The notes under the pieces: model-generated
Database searches by the model: none
The model's input: the letters and a program-made list of their open reading frames with translations, nothing else
Told to the model about the DNA's origin: nothing
In this document: positions 1-7,195 of the stretch, piece by piece
Position numbering within the stretch: position 1 is the stretch's first letter
Layout of the letters: every line of letters begins with the position of its first letter
IMG/VR virus record: IMGVR_UViG_3300040801_002785
Location: 1 to 50,211 of that record
Length of the DNA stretch: 50,211 bases
Source: a virus
Direction: 5' to 3' (one strand)
Program-made: the position numbers and the translations under genes

Positions 1-117
1 ACTCATGCCACCTAGGAGGAGTGTGAACGGGGTCAGGGCCCAGCACGTAGTCTATGATCGAGACAGCGTGACGAGCGCATGCGCGAGCTCCGGCGACTGC
101 CCGACCGCCTCCACGAT
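1..117. repeat. Terminal direct repeat, left copy
   Basis: These 117 bases are identical to 50095-50211. They include the 3' part of the first minus-strand gene. An exact end overlap of this size is usual when an assembler closes a circle, and a short true terminal redundancy would look the same. Either way the non-redundant genome is 50,094 bases. Confidence 0.95.
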
Positions 118-444
118 CTCGCGCCACCGGTCGCCGTCGACGCCGTGGCGGACGTTGACCGCCTCGTCGCCCCGGTACAGCGCCGCTGCGTCGTGGAGCT
201 CGCCGGCGATGGCGCTTGGGTCCTGGTGGCCCTCGGACCAGAGCCCGTGCAAGGCGTCGGCGCAGGCGGCGCGCTCGTGTGCTTCGAGGCGATACGCGAT
301 GCACACGCCCTCGGCGTGTCGAATGGCGCGCTCATGCGCGACGAGTAGCCGGGTGATGAGAGCGGATTTGCCGCGCTCGCCGCCCCGTGCGTCGAGCACT
401 CGTGCAGCGTCGTCGGAAATCGTGAGATTGAGTCGTGCAGTCAT
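52..444 (-). CDS. Ribbon-helix-helix-like small protein
   Basis: A 130-residue protein, last gene of the leftward operon. The N-terminus (MTARLNLTISDDAARVLDA) has the alternating polar/hydrophobic strand then helix pattern of ribbon-helix-helix DNA-binding proteins, followed by a basic stretch (GERGKSALITRLL). The remainder is predicted helical and I recognise no further domain. A regulatory role is inferred from the N-terminus only. Its 3' end lies inside the terminal repeat, so the gene is complete in the left copy and cut in the right copy. Confidence 0.6.
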   Translation of the reverse strand: MTARLNLTISDDAARVLDARGGERGKSALITRLLVAHERAIRHAEGVCIAYRLEAHERAACADALHGLWSEGHQDPSAIAGELHDAAALYRGDEAVNVRHGVDGDRWREIVEAVGQSPELAHALVTLSRS

Positions 445-501
445 ACCGCCAAAGCCCCGCCGGGCCGAAGCTGGGCGGGGTGAGGCGGGGGAGCGAGATG
501 C

Positions 502-684
502 TCATGTGCCAGATTTCAAAAGCTCCCTCAGCTGGGCAGAGACAACCTTTCCTCTCTCCCACGCGGCATCAGCATCGATGCCTGTGGTAGTGCCGCACTC
601 GCGCGCTCGGTCCTCTTTGACCGCCATGCACACCAGTCGATTTCGCTCGCGCCGAAGGGCAGCGATCTTCTCTTTTCTGCTCAT
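502..684 (-). CDS. Small basic helical protein, unknown function
   Basis: A 60-residue lysine- and arginine-rich protein starting MSRKEKIAALRRERNRLV. I prefer the ATG at 684 because GGAG lies nine bases upstream; an ATG at 699 would add five residues. No known domain. It is part of the minus-strand run of small genes and follows the zinc-ribbon gene at 748-909. Confidence 0.5.
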   Translation of the reverse strand: MSRKEKIAALRRERNRLVCMAVKEDRARECGTTTGIDADAAWERGKVVSAQLRELLKSGT

Positions 685-747
685 TTTGTTTCGCTCCATG
701 ACCTCAGTCCTCGATGGGCATCGACTCGCAGGCGGCCTGCGCCTATC

Positions 748-909
748 TCAGCACTCCCCGCAAAGGCCAGAGCTGTCAGAGCAGGGACCGCCGCAGCGCC
801 GGCACCACTGGCCGGCGTTGGCGACGGCGACGACAGACCTCCTGAAGTAGTAGCTCTTGATGGCAGCGCCGTCGTTTTCAAGGTCGGCGGTGGTGATAGT
901 CTCGGTCAT
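748..909 (-). CDS. Small zinc-ribbon protein
   Basis: A 53-residue protein starting MTETITTADL; AAAGGA lies upstream of the chosen ATG. The C-terminus carries two Cys pairs (CRRCGG and CGEC), typical of a small zinc ribbon. A longer frame starting at 978 is less likely because its extra residues are low quality. The first residues match the start of the gene at 11106-11423 (MNNEITTADL). DNA just beyond the stop, read in another frame, matches that gene's C-terminus (QAACESMP), so the two loci share both ends. Confidence 0.6.
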   Translation of the reverse strand: MTETITTADLENDGAAIKSYYFRRSVVAVANAGQWCRRCGGPCSDSSGLCGEC

Positions 910-976
910 GGTGGCTGGTCCTTTCAGCTGCTGTGGGCGTCGGGAGGCAGTGACTCTCGGCGCCCTCTGTGTGTAC

Positions 977-1030
977 ACAGTATGGGTCTCGTGTGTATGA
1001 ATGCAACCCTTTGTGTGTATAAAAATGCAA
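977..1030 (-). promoter_or_regulatory. Probable promoter/operator region for the leftmost small genes
   Basis: On the minus strand, TTGCAT (1001-1006) is followed 18 bases later by TACTGT (977-982), a plausible sigma70-type pair. The segment holds two direct repeats read on the plus strand as GTGTGTATGAATGCAA (991-1006) and GTGTGTATAAAAATGCAA (1013-1030). A GTGTACAC palindrome overlaps the possible -10. Repeats next to an integrase fragment could alternatively be remains of attachment-site arm repeats. Confidence 0.4.
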
Positions 1031-1092
1031 AAAGATGCGTTTTTCTTGGTCGTTTGCTGAAATCACTCAGCTTTCCAGCACGACAGGCACCC

Positions 1093-1549
1093 TCATCCTT
1101 CGTTGACCTTCGGCAGCCTGGTCGCGAGCGGCGAATCAGGGTGATTGAGGGACCACAACAAATCGCGGACATCCTCGAGGCCGCCGACCGTGGCATTCAT
1201 CACACTGCGCTGGGCCTGCCCCTCGTTTTCCCATGTCACAACAGCGACCAGGGCAGAGAGGCGGAGCAGCTCGTAGCTGCGCGGTCCACGTGTCGGGCGA
1301 GATCTCCGACTCTCGGGCGGCGAGCCAGAGCGAGAAGAGTTCGTCGAGCGGTGGCGCCTTCAGTCGTCGTCGCTCGACGCGACCGGAAACAACCTCGGCG
1401 TAGATTCGCGCGGCGACGTCTTTAGCTGCGATCGGATCTGTCTCGCGCGTCGAGCGGTTGAACCGTCGCCCAGCGTGACGGAACCGTACCGTGTAGATGC
1501 CGGTGCGGCGGTCCTTCTTGATCGTCCAACCCTCTGCGCGTCTAGCCAT
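1093..1549 (-). pseudogene. Tyrosine integrase N-terminal fragment, frameshifted and lacking the catalytic domain
   Basis: The frame from 1549 starts MARRAEGWTIKKDRRTGIY and continues with the arm-binding domain typical of phage tyrosine integrases (YTVRFRHAGRRFNRSTRE), then the start of a core-binding region (LDELFSLWLAARESEISPDT). Beyond about 1280 this frame degrades (cysteine- and proline-rich). Another frame of the same strand continues with coding-like sequence (SYELLRLSALVAVVTWENEG) to a TGA at 1093. No Arg-His-Arg-Tyr catalytic domain is present. The start lies inside the excisionase-like gene in a different frame. Either an indel broke the gene or the read assembly is wrong here. Confidence 0.6.
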
Positions 1550-1716
1550 CGTTGTAGCTCCTCCACTTCATACATCGTGCGTGTGCCGATCGGTACGACC
1601 GCGATGTTCGGCGCGACGTGACGGTCGAAGGTCTTCACGTCGATTCCAAGCCAGGTCGCGGCCTTCTTGCGGCTCATGAGAACCGGCAGGGGCTGGATGA
1701 GGTTCGGCTCACCCAT
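1360..1716 (-). CDS. Excisionase-like HTH protein
   Basis: The first 60 residues form a MerR/Xis-type winged helix-turn-helix (LMSRKKAATWLGIDVKTFD, then GTRTMYEVEELQRWLD), the usual DNA-binding domain of phage excisionases. The ATG at 1716 overlaps the stop of the upstream small gene as ATGA. After about residue 64 the frame runs 190 bases over the integrase arm domain in another frame, and its tail is arginine- and serine-rich. The functional part is therefore probably only the N-terminal half. The original stop, or a fusion to the integrase, has apparently been lost. Confidence 0.6.
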   Translation of the reverse strand: MGEPNLIQPLPVLMSRKKAATWLGIDVKTFDRHVAPNIAVVPIGTRTMYEVEELQRWLDAQRVGRSRRTAAPASTRYGSVTLGDGSTARRARQIRSQLKTSPRESTPRLFPVASSDDD

Positions 1717-1940
1717 CACTCGCCCTCCCGGCGTACCACCACCTCACCATCACGGAGTGGGCACCAAGGCGGCACATCGCCATCTTGCACCGGCTCTGGG
1801 TCTGCCAGGTACGCATCGTCGTCGACCAGATCATCCGCCGTGCACCGCCACCGCCAAGGCATATCTCGCCCCACTTCTTCCGCCCTCGACAGCGGACACG
1901 TGTCGCAAGAGGAGCCGGCCAATAGGACTCGCTCACCCAT
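1716..1940 (-). CDS. Small cysteine protein, tandem paralogue B
   Basis: A 74-residue protein with the layout CDTCPL...C...VPPWCPLRDGEVVVR. The same pattern occurs in the preceding gene (CADCPL...C...VPPEWCPVRG...VVVR), so the two are tandem duplicates and probably bind zinc. ATG overlaps the previous TGA as ATGA, and the same junction is repeated at the next gene. Function unknown. Confidence 0.55.
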   Translation of the reverse strand: MGERVLLAGSSCDTCPLSRAEEVGRDMPWRWRCTADDLVDDDAYLADPEPVQDGDVPPWCPLRDGEVVVRREGE

Positions 1941-2176
1941 CACTCACTCTCCCCTCGCACGACCACGACCTTGCCGCGCCCACGAACCGGGCACCACTCA
2001 GGCGGCACCGGCACGTCGCGGCCCTCGGCCGCGTGGAACGTCCGGTGCTCCTCGTCGGCGCCGCAGGTCCAGCCATCGTCGTTGTACCAGTGCAACGGAC
2101 AGTCCGCGCACGTGTATCCGTAGTGCAGATAGATGGTGACGGTCGGCTCCGAGTCCACCGCGCTGCGGGCGGTCAT
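1940..2176 (-). CDS. Small cysteine protein, tandem paralogue A
   Basis: A 78-residue protein with CADCPLHWYNDDGWTCG in the middle and a PPEWCPVRGRG..VVVRGE tail. Four spaced cysteines suggest one zinc site. Start and stop both form ATGA overlaps with neighbours, indicating coupled translation. It is paralogous to the gene directly downstream. No known family recognised. Confidence 0.55.
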   Translation of the reverse strand: MTARSAVDSEPTVTIYLHYGYTCADCPLHWYNDDGWTCGADEEHRTFHAAEGRDVPVPPEWCPVRGRGKVVVVRGESE

Positions 2177-2988
2177 TGGTTGACCCCTTCGCGCGTATCC
2201 TCCAACGCCGCCCGAACCGCTTCCGCTAGCGTCATGCTGTCACGCGATACAAGCGCCTCGGGGAGTTCGGCCCACGCCTCTCGGATCACGTTTGCCTGCT
2301 CGTGCATCGCGACCTCGAGCTGGTTTGCGTCTGTAGTCGTGACCTCAAGGTGCTCGCGCAACTGCTCCGCCTGGAAGCGCATGGCATCGACAGCTTCACG
2401 ACACCGTGCGTCCACGAGCTCAGCGACTCTCCAGCGCCCGTACGTCTCGCCTGTCCACCGCATCACTCCATGCGTAACGAGTCGAGGGACACCCTCTGTG
2501 TGTTCACACCACGGGTGATGCCCAAACTCATAGGGCCCATGGTCCCACTCTCTGATCACGTCCGACCCGACGACCAGCTCTAGGAGGTGCCGCGCAGAGT
2601 AGGCGGCCTCAGCGCGCACCTCCTCCCGCAGCCGCTCCACTTCCGCCCGCAGTCCCACCGCTTCTGCGCAGAGTTCGTCGGCGCTGTCCGAAACGTCTTC
2701 AAATGCAGCCTGCCATCCCTCCACCTCCTCCCGCAGCCGCTCGACCTCCGAGCGCTCGTCACGCTCCGGCTTGGGCGGTCGTTTGTCGAGAGGGACGGCG
2801 TCGCGCACACCGCACGACCAGCCCTCGAAGCCGTCCGGCCAGATCACGTCGCTCATCACGCCCTCGCGGTCGTCGCTGTGCTGGACATCAGCACCGACGA
2901 GTTCGCCGTCGTGCTTATAGATGGCAATCACGACCATGAAGGCGTCGCCTCGGACCCACACGTCGCCGGGCCTTGGTGTGTGCGTCAT
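2173..2988 (-). CDS. Coiled-coil protein, unknown function
   Basis: A 271-residue protein starting MTHTPRPGDVWVRGD. The first 75 residues look like a small beta-rich domain (DVWVRGDAFMVVIAIY). Long charged helices with heptad character follow (SEVERLREEVEGWQAAF; AEVERLREEVRAEAAY) and a helical C-terminus. A start at 3081 is rejected because its extra residues only read an arginine-rich shadow of the repeat in the next gene. Coupled to both neighbours by ATGA overlaps. Function not inferable. Confidence 0.6.
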   Translation of the reverse strand: MTHTPRPGDVWVRGDAFMVVIAIYKHDGELVGADVQHSDDREGVMSDVIWPDGFEGWSCGVRDAVPLDKRPPKPERDERSEVERLREEVEGWQAAFEDVSDSADELCAEAVGLRAEVERLREEVRAEAAYSARHLLELVVGSDVIREWDHGPYEFGHHPWCEHTEGVPRLVTHGVMRWTGETYGRWRVAELVDARCREAVDAMRFQAEQLREHLEVTTTDANQLEVAMHEQANVIREAWAELPEALVSRDSMTLAEAVRAALEDTREGVNQ

Positions 2989-3353
2989 GGCTCTACCCTG
3001 CCGTAGCCGTGGCCGTCGCCGTAGCCGTCGCCATCGCCGTAGCCGTGGCCGTAGCCGTCGCCTTCGCCGTAGCCGACGCAAACGCCATAGCCATGACCGT
3101 CGCCATCGCCGTAGCCGTGGCCGTATCCACAGCCGTAGCCGTCAAGGCCACATGCAAGGCGGGCCCACTCCGCATCATCGGGTGTCATTGCACTCAGAAG
3201 GTCATCGAGTCTCACGCTCTCGCGGTCTCCAATGAACTTAAGTGCACGTTGAAGCCCATCCTTGCATGGAGGGTCGCCCAGTGAGTCTCGAAGTGCGCGG
3301 CACCAAGAAGCGTCCACGTAGTCGGGAATAGGCTGTATTTGCTTCAGAACCAC
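2985..3353 (-). CDS. Protein with Gly-Tyr-Asp repeat tail
   Basis: A 122-residue protein. Residues 1-68 form an ordinary helical domain. From about residue 69 to the end the chain is almost entirely Gly alternating with Tyr, Asp, His and a few others (GYGDGDGHGYG-like units), encoded by a degenerate hexanucleotide repeat at about 3000-3135. Such tails are flexible and may be prone to length change by slippage. I recall similar Gly/Tyr/Ser tails in phage hypothetical proteins, function unknown. Confidence 0.55.
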   Translation of the reverse strand: MVLKQIQPIPDYVDASWCRALRDSLGDPPCKDGLQRALKFIGDRESVRLDDLLSAMTPDDAEWARLACGLDGYGCGYGHGYGDGDGHGYGVCVGYGEGDGYGHGYGDGDGYGDGHGYGRVEP

Positions 3354-3622
3354 GGCTCACTCCGAAAAGCTGCTAGCGCCTCTTCGCTCACGCCAAGAAA
3401 TGCGTGAACGTCACTAATCACTGCCTTGTCAAGCGCGGGCGAGATGCGGCACTCCCGCCTAGGCCCATTCGTGCCCAGTTCGAATAGACCGCGGACGCCA
3501 CGCCACGCGACGACCATTCGAGCCTCGTGCAGCGTCGCACGCTTGTGCTCTTCGTCCCATGCGACGAGCTTGCCGCAGCACACGCCGCGGTTCTTATCAG
3601 TTACGATTACGTACTTGTTCAT
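3344..3622 (-). CDS. DUF6948-like protein
   Basis: A 92-residue protein starting MNKYVIVTDKNRGVCCGKL. The pattern of a short beta-rich start, a GKLV turn, a WRGVRGLFEL segment and a C-terminal SEEALAAF helix fits the DUF6948 family of small phage proteins of unknown role. I chose the ATG at 3622 because GGAGG lies just upstream; starts at 3625 and 3634 are possible. The 5' end overlaps the helicase 3' end by about 26 bases. Confidence 0.6.
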   Translation of the reverse strand: MNKYVIVTDKNRGVCCGKLVAWDEEHKRATLHEARMVVAWRGVRGLFELGTNGPRRECRISPALDKAVISDVHAFLGVSEEALAAFRSEPWF

Positions 3623-6149
3623 CATTTCCTCCATCTGATTCTCCCTCTTCTTTAAAAGTCACGCCGACGACTCGTTGGTATTTGCCCTCGGCCAGTATCT
3701 CGATTCCGATCACACGTCGCAGTTCGTTTTTGCGCGCCAGCGCTTCGTCGACGGTCGTTGGAACGTCGCCGTCTGACCGGGAGCGCCACCAGTCGCGCGC
3801 CTTGCGCGCTGCAAAACCGTCGTGCTCGATACACACCCACTCGCTCACGTTGAAGAAATCGCCAGACCAATACACGACGCGCATTGAGTCGGGCTTTCCC
3901 GCCTTCTGGTGCCGCTTGTATTCAACGCGCGTAATATCGACGCGCTCGGACTTCACGTCGCGCGAGAGCACCGCTTTCGTGGTGGCCGTGGCGTCGTGTG
4001 CCGCTGTCTCGACGATCGGGAACTCCGCGTTGCACACGGGGCAGTGCGTGACCGCAACCGGGCAATACTCGAGGCACACCGCGCAGACTTTGAGCGGCGC
4101 ATCGGCCGGCTCGTCGCTGCTCTTCGAACTGCCGCCGGCGGCGTCCGCTGAGATCAAATCAATGGGGCCGTGCCGGTCGATGTTGCCGGCGAAATCCATG
4201 ACCATACAGTTGTGGACTAAGAGCCCCTCGACAGTGAAGCGATGTAGGGGTCCGGCGTTGAGTATGTCCCATACACGCCTTTGGGCTTGTGGCTTGGCTT
4301 CCTGTACCGTTCCACCACTTCCTCGGGTGTTAGAGTTCGAAGCAGTTTCTCCAGTGTCGAATCTGCGTACTTCACCCACGGATACTGGAGGCGGAAGGCG
4401 TGTCGTGCTGCGACTCCACGGAAGACCGCATTCGTATTGCACTGGTTCTCCGACGCTGTGGACCATCGAAGATTGCCAGCCGCATAGTTGCCGTTCGTAT
4501 CGATTCGATCGATTTGCTTCGAGCGGTCGAGCCCCAAGTTTTCGAGCACCCAAACCGCCATCATCGTTGGGGAAGCAAACTCGAATGAGACTCCTCGCAG
4601 ACCGTACCGACTGAACGCGGAGTCGTTTGGATTTGTGCATCTTTGGTGCGCCGCCGCACACCTCCGAACCAACCAAAGCGGAGCTCGGCGCGGGTTGCCG
4701 CATCTCCTGCAACCCGCCTTCCCCATGCGAACCGATGAGAGGTCTCGTGTTCCAATGTCGCCGCACTTCATGCAACGCACATGGCATCTCGCCCGCTTGC
4801 CGCTTTGTCGAATCACTTCGTTTGACGTGACCTCGACGGTATTGGACCGGAGTCCCACCAACGCCTGTTTTGACAATCTCTGCCCCCTCTCTCTTTGCCG
4901 ACTCAAAACTCACCCAACCGCCACTTGTCATCACAAGGTGGTCTGGGGTCGCCGTTAGTCCGGCGTATTCGATGACCTCGGCTTCACCCTTACAAACAGC
5001 GCCTTCGTGCTGGACGAACTGAACACCATCCCAAACGCGCATATGGCGTGTGACGTGCTCGATTGGGACAAGACCTCGATTGGTTAGGACTCGCTGACCC
5101 TCGGCGATACAATCGGACTTGCCGTCGGCGATTCGCAGCCCTCGACCAGTCATCTGGCAGTAGAGCCCGGCGCTCATCGTGGGACGCATCATCACAACGA
5201 CGTCGACGTTCGGCGCATCAAACCCCGTCGTGAACACGCCCACGTTGCACAGTGCGCGGATGTCGCCGGCGCGAAAGCGCTCAACCAGTTTGGCCCGCTC
5301 GTCCGCCGGCGTCTCGCCCGTGACGAGTTCGGCTTTGATGTCGTAATCACGCATCGTGTCGCGAACGTTCGTTGCGTGGTCGACGCCGGCGCAGAACACG
5401 ATCCAGCTACGCCGATCCGCGCAGTGCTCGAGCAGCTCTTGCACCGCTTCGTCGATGAGGCACGCGTCATCGACCGCTTCTTGCAGCTCGCGCTTGACGT
5501 ACTCACCGCGCCGGATGCCAACGCCGCCAAGGTTCGCGCGCGACTTCGGCGCCTTGCTTCGAATGGGCGAAAGATAGCCTTGGTCAATGAGGTGCTGAAC
5601 GCCGACCTCATAGGCGATGTCCGTAAAGATGCGCCCCTCGCCCTTGTGCAGCACGCCCGACTCCAGCCGAAATGGTGTGGCCGTGAAGCCGATCACACGA
5701 AGCTTCGGATTCTTCGCCTTCAACCCTTCGATGAGCTTGCCATACATGCTCTCGGAGCGGCGGCCCAGAAGGTGGGCTTCGTCGATGATGAGTAGGTCAA
5801 CGGGGTCGAGTTCGTCAGTGCGTTTGTAGATAGACTGCACACCAGCGACGGTGATCGGTTTGTCGAGTTCCCGCCGGCTGAGGCCCGCCGAGTAAATGCC
5901 GACGTCGTCCAGCACCAATGCCTCGAGCTTCTCCGAATCTTGCTCGATGAGCTCTTTGACGTGCGTCGCGAGCATGATGCGCGTGCTGGGGTGCGCGATG
6001 AGCGCCTCATGGCAAAACAGCGCGATGATCCAGCTTTTCCCGCCGCCGGTCGGAACGACGACGAGAGGGTTACCCTTCTTGCCGCTGCGGAAGTAGTGCC
6101 AGAGCGCGTCGACCGCCGCGCGCTGGTAGGGGCGGGGAGTGAACGTCAT
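3597..6149 (-). CDS. DEAH-type superfamily 2 helicase containing an intein
   Basis: An 850-codon frame. The ATPase core shows Walker A VVVPTGGGKS (residues 30-39), LLIIDEAHLL (119-128), GFTATP (154-159), FTTGFDAPNVD (306-316) and motif VI QMTGRGLRI (332-340). Residues 347-647 are an intein placed directly after motif VI; removing it joins ADGKSD to CMVMDFAGN, which reads as a normal helicase of about 549 residues. The C-terminus has a zinc-binding-like CAVCLEYC...CPVC cluster. The family unwinds DNA in phage recombination or replication. It shares ATGA with the upstream gene and is followed by DUF6948. Activity presumably needs protein splicing, since the insertion interrupts the core. Confidence 0.9.
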   Translation of the reverse strand: MTFTPRPYQRAAVDALWHYFRSGKKGNPLVVVPTGGGKSWIIALFCHEALIAHPSTRIMLATHVKELIEQDSEKLEALVLDDVGIYSAGLSRRELDKPITVAGVQSIYKRTDELDPVDLLIIDEAHLLGRRSESMYGKLIEGLKAKNPKLRVIGFTATPFRLESGVLHKGEGRIFTDIAYEVGVQHLIDQGYLSPIRSKAPKSRANLGGVGIRRGEYVKRELQEAVDDACLIDEAVQELLEHCADRRSWIVFCAGVDHATNVRDTMRDYDIKAELVTGETPADERAKLVERFRAGDIRALCNVGVFTTGFDAPNVDVVVMMRPTMSAGLYCQMTGRGLRIADGKSDCIAEGQRVLTNRGLVPIEHVTRHMRVWDGVQFVQHEGAVCKGEAEVIEYAGLTATPDHLVMTSGGWVSFESAKREGAEIVKTGVGGTPVQYRRGHVKRSDSTKRQAGEMPCALHEVRRHWNTRPLIGSHGEGGLQEMRQPAPSSALVGSEVCGGAPKMHKSKRLRVQSVRSARSLIRVCFPNDDGGLGARKLGARPLEANRSNRYERQLCGWQSSMVHSVGEPVQYECGLPWSRSTTRLPPPVSVGEVRRFDTGETASNSNTRGSGGTVQEAKPQAQRRVWDILNAGPLHRFTVEGLLVHNCMVMDFAGNIDRHGPIDLISADAAGGSSKSSDEPADAPLKVCAVCLEYCPVAVTHCPVCNAEFPIVETAAHDATATTKAVLSRDVKSERVDITRVEYKRHQKAGKPDSMRVVYWSGDFFNVSEWVCIEHDGFAARKARDWWRSRSDGDVPTTVDEALARKNELRRVIGIEILAEGKYQRVVGVTFKEEGESDGGNDEQVRNRN
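4209..5111 (-). other. Intein (301 residues) in the helicase
   Basis: The first residue is Cys (CIAEGQRVLTNRG, block A). Block B is GLTATPDHLVMT with the conserved Thr and His. The C-terminal blocks read RVWDILNAGPLHRF and EGLLVHN, ending in Asn followed by the extein nucleophile Cys. Terminal residues needed for splicing are therefore intact. About 190 residues between blocks B and F do not resemble a splicing or endonuclease domain in this frame. The same DNA read one base over encodes an HNH endonuclease. The middle is thus probably a linker produced by reading the endonuclease gene out of frame. Confidence 0.88.
4217..4906 (-). CDS. HNH homing endonuclease nested out of frame in the intein
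   Basis: On the same strand as the helicase but shifted by one base. The frame holds a Cys4 segment (RCMKCGD...CRRCG), an AAHQRCTNPNDSAFSRYG segment and an HNH-type core (QIDRIDTNGNYAAGNLRW, then NQCNTNAVF) typical of phage homing endonucleases. A TGA lies two codons before the TTG at 4906, so the reading frame does not come from the intein. The TTG at 4876 has the better ribosome site (GAGGGGG). The stop TAG at 4217 is eight bases before the intein end, so the last residues are probably just the intein C-terminus in another frame. Confidence 0.75.
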   Translation of the reverse strand: MSRQRERGQRLSKQALVGLRSNTVEVTSNEVIRQSGKRARCHVRCMKCGDIGTRDLSSVRMGKAGCRRCGNPRRAPLWLVRRCAAAHQRCTNPNDSAFSRYGLRGVSFEFASPTMMAVWVLENLGLDRSKQIDRIDTNGNYAAGNLRWSTASENQCNTNAVFRGVAARHAFRLQYPWVKYADSTLEKLLRTLTPEEVVERYRKPSHKPKGVYGTYSTPDPYIASLSRGS

Positions 6150-6592
6150 TCGCTGGCCCGGCGGCGAGCCTCCGCCACCATCTTTGCCCGCATGAGGATC
6201 TCGCGATCCTCGTCGGTTCCCGGACGAACGAAGCGCAGCAAATCAGCCTCTCGGCGCAGCGCTTTTCGAATGCGTCGCTCGCACTGGCTGTTGGCCTTCT
6301 GTATCTGCTCGCCCGGCCACATGCCAACAAAGCACCCCGGCGCGCTTGAGATGGCGATGGCATGCGTCTGCATGTGCCATGTCTTCCAAGCCTCCGTAGC
6401 GCTCAGGAATGCGAGGCGTAGATCCTGATGCTCTTGCGACGTCAGACGCTCATTTGGCAGTGGAAGGGGTGCTCCGAGCGCAAGGCCCACATCGCGCTTG
6501 CTAACCGTCTCACCATGCGAGAGCTTCGGCCAATCCTCTCGTGGGTCTTCCTCGATGGTCTCGATGTCTTGCGGCACCTCATCGAAGCTCAC
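6146..6592 (-). CDS. Conserved early-operon protein, unknown
   Basis: A 148-residue mostly helical protein with an acidic N-terminus (MSFDEVPQDIETIEEDPRED) and a basic helical C-terminus. It overlaps both neighbours by ATGA, between the RAMP-like gene and the helicase, so a role in the same DNA-metabolism module is likely. No family recognised. Confidence 0.55.
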   Translation of the reverse strand: MSFDEVPQDIETIEEDPREDWPKLSHGETVSKRDVGLALGAPLPLPNERLTSQEHQDLRLAFLSATEAWKTWHMQTHAIAISSAPGCFVGMWPGEQIQKANSQCERRIRKALRREADLLRFVRPGTDEDREILMRAKMVAEARRRASE

Positions 6593-7182
6593 GACGTCAC
6601 CTCGACAGCTTCAAAGCGGCCGAAGCCCCATTTGCGAGACGCGCCAATGCCGATGAATTGTGAGCCCTCCTTGACGAGTTTGCGCACGTCGTCAGCGTCA
6701 ATCTGGCCAGAGTGAAATTGGATCGTCACGCCCTCGATCGACCATTCATCAAACTTCGGAATCACCTCGGGAACACGGGTGCCGGAGCTCATCTGGACCA
6801 TGAAACGGTAGCGAAAGCTAGGGTCCTTCGTGAGCGCGTCCATTGTGCGTGGCCCCTTGTAGGAGATTTTGAGTTTCCCCATTTGCGGAAACACGCCACG
6901 CTGGATGCTCGTCTTTGTGATGCGACGCTCGCACACCACCGCGCTATCGCGCAGGAACGAAAAAATGTTCTTGGCAGGGAAGTAGGGGCCGATCTTCTCG
7001 TCGAAATAAAGCGATCCCTGGTATTTCAAATCCTCTTTCTTGCGCTGGTCTTCTTCGGTTCCTTTGCGCTTTGTCGCTGCCTTGACCGCCTTCGCGGGCT
7101 CGTAAAGCGGATCGGACATGCGCCCGTCCGAGACGAGAAGAGGGGTTGTTCCGTTGAAGTTGTACGTTTGAGTTTTGATCAT
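6589..7182 (-). CDS. Phage RAMP-like (ferredoxin-fold) protein
   Basis: A 197-residue protein starting MIKTQTYNFNGTTPLLVSD, with AAGGAG seven bases before the ATG. The opening 'GTTPLL' strand, a central YFDEKIGPYFPAKNI segment and a C-terminal glycine-rich loop (FIGIGASRKWGFGRFEA) match a widespread phage hypothetical family. The glycine loop recalls the RAMP fold seen in CRISPR Cas proteins. It lies beside nuclease and helicase genes, so nucleic-acid binding is a reasonable guess. An upstream extension to 7380 only reads the pentamer repeats and is rejected. Confidence 0.6.
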   Translation of the reverse strand: MIKTQTYNFNGTTPLLVSDGRMSDPLYEPAKAVKAATKRKGTEEDQRKKEDLKYQGSLYFDEKIGPYFPAKNIFSFLRDSAVVCERRITKTSIQRGVFPQMGKLKISYKGPRTMDALTKDPSFRYRFMVQMSSGTRVPEVIPKFDEWSIEGVTIQFHSGQIDADDVRKLVKEGSQFIGIGASRKWGFGRFEAVEVTS

Positions 7183-7195
7183 GAGGGAGCTCCTT

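Noticed and set aside
2921-3284. Plus-strand Val/Ala repeat proteins at 2921-3284
   Set aside because: They are the complement of the Gly-Tyr-Asp repeat of the minus-strand gene, which has coupled start and stop codons.
3559-4614. Plus-strand 351-codon frame opposite the intein
   Set aside because: Serine/arginine-rich shadow; both minus-strand frames there contain recognised family motifs.
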